From assembly GCF_937906905.1 (NCBI RefSeq), contig NZ_CALERY010000021.1:1-64000 (forward strand): 64,000 nt of DNA, in the 5' to 3' direction. The stretch comes from an uncultured Helicobacter sp. (GTDB lineage Bacteria; Campylobacterota; Campylobacteria; Campylobacterales; Helicobacteraceae). Numbering within the stretch: the first letter of the stretch is position 1; the number at the start of each line of letters is the position of its first letter. Shown piece after piece: positions 26,090 to 34,756 of this stretch. Position numbers and translations under genes: made by a program. The notes beneath the pieces are model-generated. The model was not told the DNA's origin. It did not search any database and saw only the letters and a program-made list of their open reading frames with translations.

Positions 26090-26902
26090 TTAGTAGCTTT
26101 CATCTTGGTTTGGGAAGTTTTGACTTCGCACATCGCTTACATACTCACGCACGGCTTGTTTAATGAGCTTTGCACCCTCAAGATAGGTGCGCACAAATTT
26201 TGGGTGTAGCTCATCATAGAGTCCTAGCATATCACTCCACACTAGAATCTGCCCATCGCAATCCACCCCAGAGCCTATGCCAATGGTTGGAATGCGAAGG
26301 CTTTGCGTGATGTGCTTGGCGCAGGGCGCACTAATGCCCTCTAGCAGCAGACCAAATGCGCCCACTTGTTCAAGGCATTTTGCAGAATCTAAAAGCATTG
26401 CACACTGGCTTTGCTCGCGTCCTTTTATCTTGTAGCCACCTTCTGCTTTGATGTATTGGGGCATAAGCCCAATGTGCGGCATGACCGCGATCCCCTCATC
26501 GATGAGTGCTTCGATGATAGGGAGTTTTTTGTGCGTTACCTCGAGCTTTATCGCATCGACTTGCGTGTGTTTGATGAGTTTTGTGGCGTTTTTGAGCGCA
26601 CTATCACGGGTAGCATAGCTGCCAAAGGGCATGTCTGCGATGAGAAAAGCATGGCTTACTTTAGAGCATACGGCTTTGGCATGGTAGATCATAGCATCTA
26701 GGCTTAGACTTGTAGTATCGCGCTTCCCACCAAAGCTCATATTCAAGCTATCACCAATGAGAATCACATCAACTTCTTCATCAAATATCCCAGCAAAGAG
26801 CGCATCATAAGCAGTGATAGCAGTGATTTTCTCTGTGCCTTTTTTCTTCTGCAAGGAGTTTAGGGTAACTTTCTTTGGCTGGGACTTTGGCGTGATAGAC
26901 AT
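26090..26902 (-). CDS. panB: 3-methyl-2-oxobutanoate hydroxymethyltransferase (PanB)
   Basis: First step of pantothenate synthesis: transfers a hydroxymethyl group from methylene-tetrahydrofolate to ketoisovalerate. 270 residues, TIM barrel. ITAITAYDALFAGIFDEEVD, VILIGDSLNMSFGGKRDTTS, MPFGSYA, MPHIGLMPQY, IPTIGIGSGVDCDGQILVW match the family from end to end. ATG 26902 preceded by AAGGAG. Two-gene unit with ruvB, as in H. pylori. Confidence 0.96.
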   Translation of the reverse strand: MSITPKSQPKKVTLNSLQKKKGTEKITAITAYDALFAGIFDEEVDVILIGDSLNMSFGGKRDTTSLSLDAMIYHAKAVCSKVSHAFLIADMPFGSYATRDSALKNATKLIKHTQVDAIKLEVTHKKLPIIEALIDEGIAVMPHIGLMPQYIKAEGGYKIKGREQSQCAMLLDSAKCLEQVGAFGLLLEGISAPCAKHITQSLRIPTIGIGSGVDCDGQILVWSDMLGLYDELHPKFVRTYLEGAKLIKQAVREYVSDVRSQNFPNQDESY

Positions 26903-26988
26903 GTTTGCTCCTTGTTTTATGGGCTAGTGGGAACTTGTTAGATTCTTTGTGCAGGGATAGCCTTAAACTCATCTTAACTTTCATGGAT

Positions 26989-26994
26989 TATAAT
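26989..26994 (+). promoter_or_regulatory. Candidate -10 element (TATAAT) for the outer-membrane gene cluster
   Basis: A perfect TATAAT at 26989-26994 in the 153-base divergent spacer between panB and the first of three outer-membrane genes, 62 bases upstream of its start. No clear -35 box, which is normal for Helicobacter sigma-70-type promoters. Confidence 0.45.
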
Positions 26995-27055
26995 TTGCGC
27001 ACTACATGGTTGCGATTATATCCAAAATCCATCACATATTTTAGAAAGGCTATGA

Positions 27056-27802
27056 GTGAGAGCGGATTGCCACAAGGCACTATCATGCTGTTGTGTGTTT
27101 TTGGTTTTGGCATTGTGCTTTGGCGGGACTCTTGCACATGCTGATGTCCGCCAGACCAAAAGCCTCCCAGAAAACACACTCGAGCCAGGCAAGCCAATCG
27201 ACTATGACAAGCTTGATCTCTCCTACTACCCATATATCATCGCCTATGGTGCAGTGAGTGATGAGGAGATTATAGATCTAGTCAATAATCTTGAAGCATC
27301 AAATCAAAAAACCGGTGTGTTTATCGGGCTTTATGGTGGCTGGATTTTCCACAATGCTACGGGTGAGCCTGCTTATCTCAAAGGCAATGCGTTTGCCTAT
27401 GGTGCCAAGGCTGGATACCAGAGCTTTTATCCCTCTCTCTATGATACGCTCTCTGTGCCTAATATCGTGGGCAGCAGAATCTATCTTCAATATCTTGGCA
27501 GTAATGCCAAAGAGTTACACTATGCAGACATCGGCTTTAGTGCATTGGGTGTGAGCGCGGATATTTTGGTAGATATGCCTGTGGCAAAAGGGTTGGAAGC
27601 TGGTGCGATTATGGGGATCGGGCTACTTAGCATGACTTATGATAGAAAAACTGACGCTTCGCTTGGCGGGGTAATAAACCTTGGATTTGATGTCATAGTC
27701 GCTACTAAACACCGCGTGGAAGCCGAGCTGAAATTTATCATCAACGATAGGCTTGATTGGTTTGGTGCGCTCACACTTGTGGGGTATAGCTATGTGTTCT
27801 AA
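27056..27802 (+). CDS. Outer-membrane beta-barrel protein, tandem copy 1
   Basis: 248 residues starting at GTG 27056 (AAAGG six bases before). Signal peptide with several Cys (CCCVFLVLALCFGGTLAHA). The mature part shows strand-like segments such as GVFIGLYGGWIF and KAGYQSFYPSLYD and ends in WFGALTLVGYSYVF, i.e. a C-terminal aromatic residue that serves as the BAM insertion signal. The design matches Helicobacter outer-membrane protein families with a conserved C-terminal barrel. Followed at once by two further genes with the same layout. Confidence 0.7.
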   Translation: MRADCHKALSCCCVFLVLALCFGGTLAHADVRQTKSLPENTLEPGKPIDYDKLDLSYYPYIIAYGAVSDEEIIDLVNNLEASNQKTGVFIGLYGGWIFHNATGEPAYLKGNAFAYGAKAGYQSFYPSLYDTLSVPNIVGSRIYLQYLGSNAKELHYADIGFSALGVSADILVDMPVAKGLEAGAIMGIGLLSMTYDRKTDASLGGVINLGFDVIVATKHRVEAELKFIINDRLDWFGALTLVGYSYVF

Positions 27803-28556
27803 TCGCCTATCTATGCTTAGACGAAAGCTTCACACAGCATTGGCGCAAGCATGGAAGCTATCGATGAGTGGGGCACAAGTGTGGATTCTAGCTTTTGGCA
27901 TAGCGCAAGCTGCTCCGCTAGATTCTGGCTTAGATGCTGCTTTGAGCGAGCAGGAGCAAAAAAAGCAGCTCTATTTCTTGCGCGCGCAGTATTATGAGCA
28001 TTTACGCAAGCTTGCCCAGACAAGCGAGAATCTAAGTCGCAGTGGCGCATTTGTGGGCGTGGTGCTGGGATCTAGCGAGCTTGAAATCACGCTTGAGCGC
28101 AATGGTCGCAAATACCCAGTCTCCATGAGTCCATTTGCGCTAGGGCTAAGCGGGGGCTATACGCGCTATATCGGTGCAGCGCCCATAGGTGTGCGCGTGT
28201 ATGGGCAGTATATCGCTGCATTTGGCTCATCGAACAATATCGGCGATAGCGTGCAGACACATTTGGCAAGCTTTAATATTGACTTTGTGGGTGATTTGGC
28301 AATCACAGATGATGGCTACTACCTAGGTGCGTATGCGGGTGTCGGCGGTGGAGTGGAGGCGTTTATGCAGAGATCATATAGCGCGCCAGAATCTAGTGTG
28401 CGCGTGGTTGTGGGGAGTGTGATGAATTTTGGTCTATCAGCTACGCTTGCGTATCATCATCGCTTAGAAGCTGGGGTGAAAGTCCCGCCAAGTGCCTTTG
28501 GTGAGGATTTCAAGCTGGGGCTTATGTATTTGGTGGGCTATGCGTATCTTTTCTAG
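27792..28556 (+). CDS. Outer-membrane beta-barrel protein, tandem copy 2
   Basis: 254 residues from ATG 27792, overlapping the previous gene by 11 bases. N-terminal hydrophobic export signal (GAQVWILAFGIAQAAP). The body alternates Gly/Tyr-rich strands (LGLSGGYTRYIGAAPIGVRV, YLGAYAGVGGGVEAF) and ends GLMYLVGYAYLF with terminal Phe. The C-terminal pattern (RLEAGVKVP..., FKLGLMYLVGYAY) is like the neighbouring two, so the three are probably paralogues or one family. Ligand and role unknown. Confidence 0.7.
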   Translation: MCSNRLSMLRRKLHTALAQAWKLSMSGAQVWILAFGIAQAAPLDSGLDAALSEQEQKKQLYFLRAQYYEHLRKLAQTSENLSRSGAFVGVVLGSSELEITLERNGRKYPVSMSPFALGLSGGYTRYIGAAPIGVRVYGQYIAAFGSSNNIGDSVQTHLASFNIDFVGDLAITDDGYYLGAYAGVGGGVEAFMQRSYSAPESSVRVVVGSVMNFGLSATLAYHHRLEAGVKVPPSAFGEDFKLGLMYLVGYAYLF

Positions 28557-28569
28557 CCATGGAGATAGA

Positions 28570-29781
28570 ATGAAAACTCACATAACAGCACACTGGCAGA
28601 GGGTATTGACGCTAGGTATGGTGTGCGCACTCCCGCTGCTTGCCACTTCCTCTGGCAAATCCCCCAGCCAGAATCTAGTCGATAGCTTTGGGGCTTTAAG
28701 CAACGAGCAGCTCATGCTAAGTGATGAGCAATTCAAAACCATAGAAAACAAGCGTGTAGATATTATCGACATCATGCGTGCGCATGAGCGCGATATCCGG
28801 GATAAATCCACAGAGGAAAAAATCCTCTACTACCAACATCTCCTAGAAGCCAATCATATCCCAGTGCGCTCCATGCCCTACAAATCCCAAGACTACATAG
28901 AAGCGCGCTTTATCGATGAGCCAGAATCTAAGCGTATGAAGCACGCGAAATCTTATAGCATAGCAGATAGGAAAAGTGGTGCTTTTAGTGGAGTCATGCT
29001 AGGTGTTGCTAATCTCACGCAAAACTACCAAGACGGACTCTATAATCGCACAAACAATGTCCCCAAAGATGAAGCAGGCTTTGTCTGCACAGATACAGAC
29101 AAAAGCGGCTGCAAGACAAGCGGGATATTTTTAAACGCTACGCGCCCTGGTGGGATTAACCTAGAATCTAATCTTTTTGTCTTTGGCGGGGGATTTGGGT
29201 ATCAAAAGTTTTTTACCCCATACTTTGGCACAAGGCTTTATGGCGATGGCATGCTAAGCACAGGGAGCGAGAAGATTGATGGTGAAATTGTGGGGAGCTT
29301 GTGGTATGTGCTTGGCGGCATGAATGTCGATTTGCTCGCTGAACTGCCATTTAGTTTGTTTGTGAAAAATGGGGTTTTCAAGGAGAGCGCCATTGGCGTG
29401 TATGGGGGACTTAGTATAGGAGTCATGCTGCTTTTTGACAAAGCAGATGAGAATCTCAAAAAACATCTTGCCACCACGCCTAGCGGCACATATCAAAGCA
29501 AAGATATTTTGTGGAATTACTTACTGCAGGTGGATTATGGCTTCAATCTTGGCTTTAGCTTTTCCATTTCCCCGCGCTATAAGGTGGATTTGGGGGCAAA
29601 AGTGCCTATGAGTGTGGTAGGACTGCCTAGTGAGCTGCGCCTAGGACTAGAATCTACTGCTACCTACGGCGATGGCAGCAAAGACAATCTGGGCAACCCT
29701 GAGCTAGATTCCATAGTCTCAAAAGACATTATCATCAAGCGCACCCCGACTTACTATGTAAGCTTTATTATGCTGTTTTAG
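28570..29781 (+). CDS. Outer-membrane beta-barrel protein, tandem copy 3
   Basis: 403 residues from ATG 28570, behind GGAGATAG, 13 bases after copy 2. Signal peptide (LTLGMVCALPLLATSSG). A charged helical N-terminal region (about 40-120) precedes the barrel: GGGFGYQKFFTPYFGTRLYG, FNLGFSFSISPRYKVDLGAK, and terminal YYVSFIMLF. A CTDTDKSGC segment suggests a disulfide-closed surface loop. Longest of the three tandem barrel genes. Confidence 0.7.
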   Translation: MKTHITAHWQRVLTLGMVCALPLLATSSGKSPSQNLVDSFGALSNEQLMLSDEQFKTIENKRVDIIDIMRAHERDIRDKSTEEKILYYQHLLEANHIPVRSMPYKSQDYIEARFIDEPESKRMKHAKSYSIADRKSGAFSGVMLGVANLTQNYQDGLYNRTNNVPKDEAGFVCTDTDKSGCKTSGIFLNATRPGGINLESNLFVFGGGFGYQKFFTPYFGTRLYGDGMLSTGSEKIDGEIVGSLWYVLGGMNVDLLAELPFSLFVKNGVFKESAIGVYGGLSIGVMLLFDKADENLKKHLATTPSGTYQSKDILWNYLLQVDYGFNLGFSFSISPRYKVDLGAKVPMSVVGLPSELRLGLESTATYGDGSKDNLGNPELDSIVSKDIIIKRTPTYYVSFIMLF

Positions 29782-29899
29782 ATTCTGTGGTGGCGGCTTG
29801 GCTGCCTACTCTCTAAGCAGCTCCTTTTATCTCCCACTCCCTTTGTTTAGATTGCTGCATATACCGCAAGCCTAGCTGCTTCTGCTCTCCCTTGACTCA

Positions 29900-29914
29900 T
29901 TTTTTTTTTTTTTT
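29900..29914. repeat. T15 tract upstream of radical SAM gene
   Basis: Fifteen T residues, 36 bases before the ATG at 29951, in the spacer after the outer-membrane cluster. Tracts of this kind in Helicobacter promoter regions vary in length and change promoter strength. Here it lies where a promoter or the 5' end of the mRNA should be. Confidence 0.7.
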
Positions 29915-29950
29915 GTAAATTGCGGGCTTTATTTTAGATAAAGGTCTCTC

Positions 29951-30994
29951 ATGCTTAAGCGCGCTCTGCAGTCTGCCTACCTCAAAGCCCCCGAGATTTT
30001 CAAACGCAAATTCCGCAATTTTGCTAATACTGATGGATTCCATACGAGAAAAGCGCAGGATTTTTTGGACTCTGCTTTTGCTCTAAGTGTGCCAATCACC
30101 GACAAAGCACAGCAAAAAACGATTCTCAAGCGATATTTACAAATGGTTGAAGTTGAGGTTGCAAGCTTTTGTAATCGCACTTGCTGGTTTTGCCCAAACT
30201 CGCATATCGATAGAAAAAGCACAAGCATAGAGCTGCCAGAATCCACTTTTTTAAAGATTCTGGACAATCTCGCAGAAATAGAATACGACCAAAACTTCAA
30301 TTTCCACCGCTTTAACGAGCCTCTAGCCAATCGCGAGCTTATTTTAAAGCGTATCGCACAAGCAAGACAGAAGCTGCCAAAGGCGCGTTTCACGATTTTT
30401 ACCAATGGTGATTATGCGCAGAGGGAGTATTTTGAAGCACTGCGCGACGCGGGGGTAAATCACATTCTTATGTCCTACTACTATGGCAAGGAAAAGCGCT
30501 TTGACAAGGAGCAGACGATTTTGCCAGCGATGAAAAAAATGTCCCAAAAGCTCTCTCTCCCCTATGAAGTTATGGAAGATAGCGTGCAGGAGTATCGCGT
30601 GCGATTTGAGATCCCGGGGCTTAATATCGATTATCGTGTGTGGAATCCAGATACAAGCGGGCAGTCTCGTGGCGGCTCACTAGAGTCTATGAAGCGTGCT
30701 AGGAGGGTGGATTCTGGCTGCTTCCAGCCAGCAATTAGCCTATATGTCGATTATAATGGCTTGGTCATGCCCTGCTGTCATACGCGCAGCGATGAGCGTG
30801 CGCATGAGGACTTTATCCTGGGTGATTGCAATACGCACGATGTATTTGAAGTGTTTTTCGGGGAGAGGGCGGCTAGCTTGAGGCGGGGGCTTTTCTCCAG
30901 CACACCTTGTGGCAATGGCGCGCACGCAGAATCTATCGCTAGAATCTGCGCTGATTGTAGCGATAGGAGGCGAGATTGGTTCTACTCGCTCTAG
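29951..30994 (+). CDS. Radical SAM/SPASM protein
   Basis: 347 residues. The 4Fe-4S/SAM signature is CNRTCWFC near residue 77, followed by HRFNEPLANRELI, typical of the SAM-binding part. The C-terminus is a SPASM-like auxiliary cluster region: SGCFQPA, LVMPCCHTR, CGNG and ICADCSD provide at least six further Cys. Such enzymes modify peptides or sugars; the nearest relatives I can think of sit in surface-carbohydrate or peptide-maturation loci. No precursor peptide was identified next to it. An upstream T15 tract suggests variable transcription. Substrate unknown. Confidence 0.8.
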   Translation: MLKRALQSAYLKAPEIFKRKFRNFANTDGFHTRKAQDFLDSAFALSVPITDKAQQKTILKRYLQMVEVEVASFCNRTCWFCPNSHIDRKSTSIELPESTFLKILDNLAEIEYDQNFNFHRFNEPLANRELILKRIAQARQKLPKARFTIFTNGDYAQREYFEALRDAGVNHILMSYYYGKEKRFDKEQTILPAMKKMSQKLSLPYEVMEDSVQEYRVRFEIPGLNIDYRVWNPDTSGQSRGGSLESMKRARRVDSGCFQPAISLYVDYNGLVMPCCHTRSDERAHEDFILGDCNTHDVFEVFFGERAASLRRGLFSSTPCGNGAHAESIARICADCSDRRRDWFYSL

Positions 30995-31263
30995 TGGGCT
31001 TGGATTCTGGCACAACTATCGTGCGCAATTTGTCTCAATACTAGTGCGGATTCTGCATATATTCAAAAATTATCGATTTCAAACGATTTATAGTAGTGTG
31101 CCTGGTGGCTTGTGCAGTCTGTGTGGTAGCAGGGCTGGCGAGCTACTAGCCGGCTTTGGCATATTATTTGCTTCATAATGCCAAGGCATTATCTCCCATA
31201 GCGTTGCGCGTCATTGGTGCGTGCGAGAGTGGGAAGTGTTTATATTAACTTGCGAGCGTGCGT

Positions 31264-32034
31264 ATGGATTTATCAACACTACTTGGGATTATTCTGGCGA
31301 TTACCTCTATTTCCATCGGGGATATTTTGGAGGGCGGGAATCCGCTGCATGTTATCCACCTAAGCTCTTGTATCATCATTATTCCTACCACTTTGTTTGC
31401 CGCGATGGTTTCTACGCATTCTGCGGCGATTAAGGCGGCGTATAAGGAGCTGGGGTTGGCATTTATGGGACCTAAGCTTGATCTCACAAAGACTATCAAA
31501 GACACCGTGGAATTCTCTTCGCTGGCGCGTAGAGATGGGATTCTAGCACTGGAGGGGCGCGCAGCACAGATTGAAGATGATTTCTTCCGCGAGGGGCTTA
31601 GTATGGTGATTGACGGGCGTGATGCAAAATCTGTGAAAGAGGATTTGGAGATCAAAATCGAGCAGCTAGAGCATTATTACCATGGTGCGGCACACTATTG
31701 GATTACCGCGGGTGAGACCTCGCCGACTATGGGGCTTGTCGGGGCGGTTATGGGGCTTATGCTCGCTCTCCAGCTTCTTGAAGATCCTACTGCTATGGCA
31801 GCAGGGATTGCGGGTGCATTTACTGCGACGGTTACGGGGATTATGTGTGCGTATGTTATTTTTGGTCCCCTGGGTAATAAAATCAAAAACAACTCTTTCT
31901 ATATCGTGCAAGAAAAAATTGTCATCATGGAGGGGATTTTGGCGATTGCAAATGGCGAAAACCCACGCAACCTTGAGAGCAAGCTACTAGGCTTCTTGCG
32001 ACCAGATCAGCCAAAAATCTCGCAATTTGAGTAG
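31264..32034 (+). CDS. motA: Flagellar stator protein MotA
   Basis: Proton-channel subunit of the flagellar motor, 256 residues with four membrane helices: LSTLLGIILAITSISIGDIL, VIHLSSCIIIIPTTLFAAMV, GETSPTMGLVGAVMGLMLAL and GIAGAFTATVTGIMCAYVIF. The cytoplasmic loop holds the charged residues that contact FliG (LARRDGILALEGRA). Start at ATG 31264; GTG 31258 is in frame. motB follows with a 15-base gap. Confidence 0.95.
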   Translation: MDLSTLLGIILAITSISIGDILEGGNPLHVIHLSSCIIIIPTTLFAAMVSTHSAAIKAAYKELGLAFMGPKLDLTKTIKDTVEFSSLARRDGILALEGRAAQIEDDFFREGLSMVIDGRDAKSVKEDLEIKIEQLEHYYHGAAHYWITAGETSPTMGLVGAVMGLMLALQLLEDPTAMAAGIAGAFTATVTGIMCAYVIFGPLGNKIKNNSFYIVQEKIVIMEGILAIANGENPRNLESKLLGFLRPDQPKISQFE

Positions 32035-32049
32035 GGTGGGGAAGCGATA

Positions 32050-32907
32050 ATGTCGAAGAAAAAATGTCCAGAATGCCCAGCAGGAGAGAAATGGGCGGTC
32101 CCTTATGCGGACTTTCTTTCGCTCCTGCTCGCGCTTTTTATCGCGCTCTGGGCGATTTCTAGCACAGAGAGCTCAAAGGCAAAGGCGCTAAGTCAAGCCA
32201 TGATTACTGCGTTTAATAACCCGCCAAAATCAAGCATATTTCAGCCGATTTTCCAGCGCCCACCAGATCCTGGTGAAATCCAGGAAAGCACAGAGGGAGA
32301 GAAGCCGCAAACTGCCGATGGAAGCGCTTCTGCTGTGGCAGTAAAAGACTCTATCGCACAGATTCAAATGATGATCCAAGAGGGCGGTGTGCTAGAGCAA
32401 ATCGAGCAAGGTGTGATACTGCGCTTGCCAGCGGATTTGCTCTTTGAAGAGGGGCGCGCGGATTTAAACAACGAAGAGATGATTACCTATGTGCGAAGAA
32501 TTGCTGAAATCATCAAAAAGCTCCCGCCAGATGTGAAAATCGATGTGCGTGGCTATACAGATGATAAGTCGCTACCTAGCTCATCGGCATACAGCGATCT
32601 CTATGAGCTCGCCTCTGCGCGGGCGTATGCGGTAGCGAAACAGCTGCTTGCCAACGGGGTAAATCCCAATAAACTCTCATACTCCTCCTATGGGAAATAC
32701 AGCCCTGTGGCACCGAATACGACGATAGAAAACCGCGCGAAAAACAATCGCGTAGAGATTTTTCTCTCGAGCTCGCCAAGTAGCATTAGGACGATTAAAT
32801 CCGTGCTTGATAGCTCGGGAGTGGAGACTAGTGGCGCAGAATCTAGCGGAGTGGATTCTGGTGCGCGCGCTGGCTCGGTGCTAGAATCTGGCACGAGCGG
32901 GCAGTAG
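32050..32907 (+). CDS. motB: Flagellar stator protein MotB
   Basis: 285 residues. The N-terminal CPAGEKWAVPYADFLSLLLA has the proton-accepting Asp21 at the start of the single membrane helix. The periplasmic OmpA-like domain binds peptidoglycan (VKIDVRGYTDDKSL, LASARAYAVAKQLLANGV, NRVEIFLSS). Unusual is a C-terminal tail of about 35 residues made of Ser, Gly, Glu, Val and Ala, encoded by repeated AGAATCTAG/GGATTCT words and not needed for the fold. Confidence 0.95.
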   Translation: MSKKKCPECPAGEKWAVPYADFLSLLLALFIALWAISSTESSKAKALSQAMITAFNNPPKSSIFQPIFQRPPDPGEIQESTEGEKPQTADGSASAVAVKDSIAQIQMMIQEGGVLEQIEQGVILRLPADLLFEEGRADLNNEEMITYVRRIAEIIKKLPPDVKIDVRGYTDDKSLPSSSAYSDLYELASARAYAVAKQLLANGVNPNKLSYSSYGKYSPVAPNTTIENRAKNNRVEIFLSSSPSSIRTIKSVLDSSGVETSGAESSGVDSGARAGSVLESGTSGQ

Positions 32908-32942
32908 ATTCTAGCTCGAGCAGGGCAGGATTGCTAGAATCT
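32906..32942. terminator. Inverted word pair after motB
   Basis: AGATTCTAGC (32906-32915) is exactly complementary to GCTAGAATCT (32933-32942) with a 17-base loop, overlapping the motB stop codon. The arms are the window's over-represented word and its reverse complement. A transcription-terminator role is inferred; the following T content is modest. Confidence 0.45.
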
Positions 32943-33035
32943 AGCGGAGTGGATTCTAGTATGTATTGTGTTTGTGCTGGTTGAGAGGGTTTTGGTTTAG
33001 ATTCTGGGGTAGATTTGGTATAGCAAGGAAGAAAT

Positions 33036-33974
33036 ATGAAGCTTGTGTTTATGGGGACGCCGGAGTTTGCGTGCGTGGTGTTTGAGCAGCTCTGTGAGAA
33101 ATATGAGATTGTGGCTGTTTGCACGCAGCCAGATAAGCCAGTGGGACGCAAGCAGATTTTAACGCCCCCGCCAATGAAGCTTGCTGCGCTTGCGCGTGGC
33201 ATACCTGTGCTCCAGCCCCAAAAGCTAGATTCTAGTGTGAGTGAGAAGCTCGCGCAATTGGGGGCGGAGGCGATTATCGTCGTGGCGTATGGGAAGATCT
33301 TGCCAGAATCTATACTCCACATCGCACCTTGTATCAATGTCCATGCCTCTATCCTCCCAGCCTATCGTGGAGCAAGCCCTATCCAGCAGATGATTTTGAG
33401 CGATGATGAGGAATTTGGCGTGAGTATCATGCGAATGGATTCTGGGCTTGATAGCGGGGATATTTTAGGAGTGGCTAGGATTCCTCGTAGCTCACATGCA
33501 GCGCATGCCACTACCGCAATGCTAGGGCAGATGCTCGCCCAGCTTGGTGCGCATAAGCTTATAGAGGTGCTGGAAAATCTGGACACTATCACTCCTATTC
33601 CACAGGATCATACTAAGGCGACTTATTGCAAAAAGATTTGCAAAAATGATGGGCTGGTATGCTTTGATAATGCCAAGAATATCTACAAAAAATGGCTTGC
33701 CTTTAGCCAGTGGCCCGGAGTGTTTCTAGCAAGCGGGATTAAGCTTTTTGGGATTAGGGTGGTGCCAGAATCTAACCCAAAATCTAGCGCGACTTGCCCC
33801 ACTACTAGCACAAGTGCGCGCGCTGGTGAGATTCTAAGCGTGAAGCCATGTGTCATTGCTTGTGAGGAGGGTGCATTGCAAATTGATGAGCTTCAAGCTC
33901 CTAGTAGAAATCGCATGGACGCAAGCGCGTTTCTTCTCTCGCAGCAAAAGCGCGTAGGAGATGTGCTATGCTAG
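33036..33974 (+). CDS. fmt: Methionyl-tRNA formyltransferase
   Basis: Formylates initiator Met-tRNA. 312 residues. MKLVFMGTPEFACVVFEQL at the start, TQPDKPVGRKQILTPPPMK, the catalytic/folate region NVHASILPAYRGASPIQQMI, and DSGLDSGDIL are all canonical. The C-terminal OB domain has a Ser/Thr-rich insertion (ESNPKSSATCPTTSTSARAG) where the AGAATC word occurs. Start behind AAGGAAG. The end overlaps birA by 7 bases. Confidence 0.96.
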   Translation: MKLVFMGTPEFACVVFEQLCEKYEIVAVCTQPDKPVGRKQILTPPPMKLAALARGIPVLQPQKLDSSVSEKLAQLGAEAIIVVAYGKILPESILHIAPCINVHASILPAYRGASPIQQMILSDDEEFGVSIMRMDSGLDSGDILGVARIPRSSHAAHATTAMLGQMLAQLGAHKLIEVLENLDTITPIPQDHTKATYCKKICKNDGLVCFDNAKNIYKKWLAFSQWPGVFLASGIKLFGIRVVPESNPKSSATCPTTSTSARAGEILSVKPCVIACEEGALQIDELQAPSRNRMDASAFLLSQQKRVGDVLC

Positions 33975-34753
33975 AATCCGCTCGAGATTTTCGCACGCCT
34001 TGTATGCTGGATTCTGGTGCTAAAACAAGCGTGGTCATGGAGTGTAGTGAGATTGGCGGAGTGCGTGTGGTGCGCTTAGAGAGCGTGGATTCTACGCAAG
34101 ATGAGTTGCGGCGGATTTTGGCAAAATCTAGCACACAGGATTCTAGTGCCAACAACCCAGCGCTATGTATCATCGCCAAATCCCAGACCAAAGGGCGTGG
34201 GTCGCGTGGAAATGCGTGGAGTGATGAGGGAGGGCTGATGTTTTCGCTCTCTTATGCTGCGCCACTTCGCCTGCCAGATGACCTCCCACCCCAGAGTATG
34301 GCGATATTTCTAGGCTATATCATCAAACAGATTCTGGCAGAATCTGGATCGCAGGTCTGGCTGAAATATCCAAATGATTTGTATATCAGCACAGAGCAAA
34401 GAGTGCAACACATGCAAGCGGGTGCGAGAAAGGTTGGCGGGATTTTGGTGGAGAAATGGCGTGGAGTGTGGCTGTGTGGTGTGGGGATAAATCTGCGCAG
34501 TGAGCGATTTGGCGCGCTGGATATTGCGCTAGATGTGCAGGAATTTCTGTCTGCACTATTTTTGCGACTGCAAAATCCACCAAGCTGGAAGCAAATTTTC
34601 AGCAACTATAAGCTAGAATTTTGCCGAAATTATCCTTTCGCATTTCATGCAGGAGATGAGAAAATTTCACTCCAGAATGCACAGCTGCTCGAAGATGGTA
34701 GTGTGCGTGTGGGCGACAGGGTGATTTATAATTTACGAGATCGTGAGGTGTAG
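33968..34753 (+). CDS. birA: Biotin-protein ligase (BirA)
   Basis: Attaches biotin to carrier proteins. 261 residues without an N-terminal repressor HTH, so an enzyme only. Core motifs: ESVDSTQDELRRIL, IIAKSQTKGRGSRGNAW (biotinyl-AMP loop), WLKYPNDLYI, KVGGILVEKWRGVWLCGVGI and NLRSE. An insertion SSTQDSSANNPAL between the first two motifs carries the GATTCTAG word. Overlaps fmt and is 3 bases before parA; the fmt-birA-soj-parB order is that of H. pylori. Confidence 0.93.
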   Translation: MLESARDFRTPCMLDSGAKTSVVMECSEIGGVRVVRLESVDSTQDELRRILAKSSTQDSSANNPALCIIAKSQTKGRGSRGNAWSDEGGLMFSLSYAAPLRLPDDLPPQSMAIFLGYIIKQILAESGSQVWLKYPNDLYISTEQRVQHMQAGARKVGGILVEKWRGVWLCGVGINLRSERFGALDIALDVQEFLSALFLRLQNPPSWKQIFSNYKLEFCRNYPFAFHAGDEKISLQNAQLLEDGSVRVGDRVIYNLRDREV

Positions 34754-34756
34754 GCT

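Noticed and set aside
31009..31024. Possible sigma-54 promoter (TGGCAC...TGC) about 250 bases before motA
   Set aside because: GG and GC are twelve bases apart instead of ten, so it does not fit the -24/-12 geometry.
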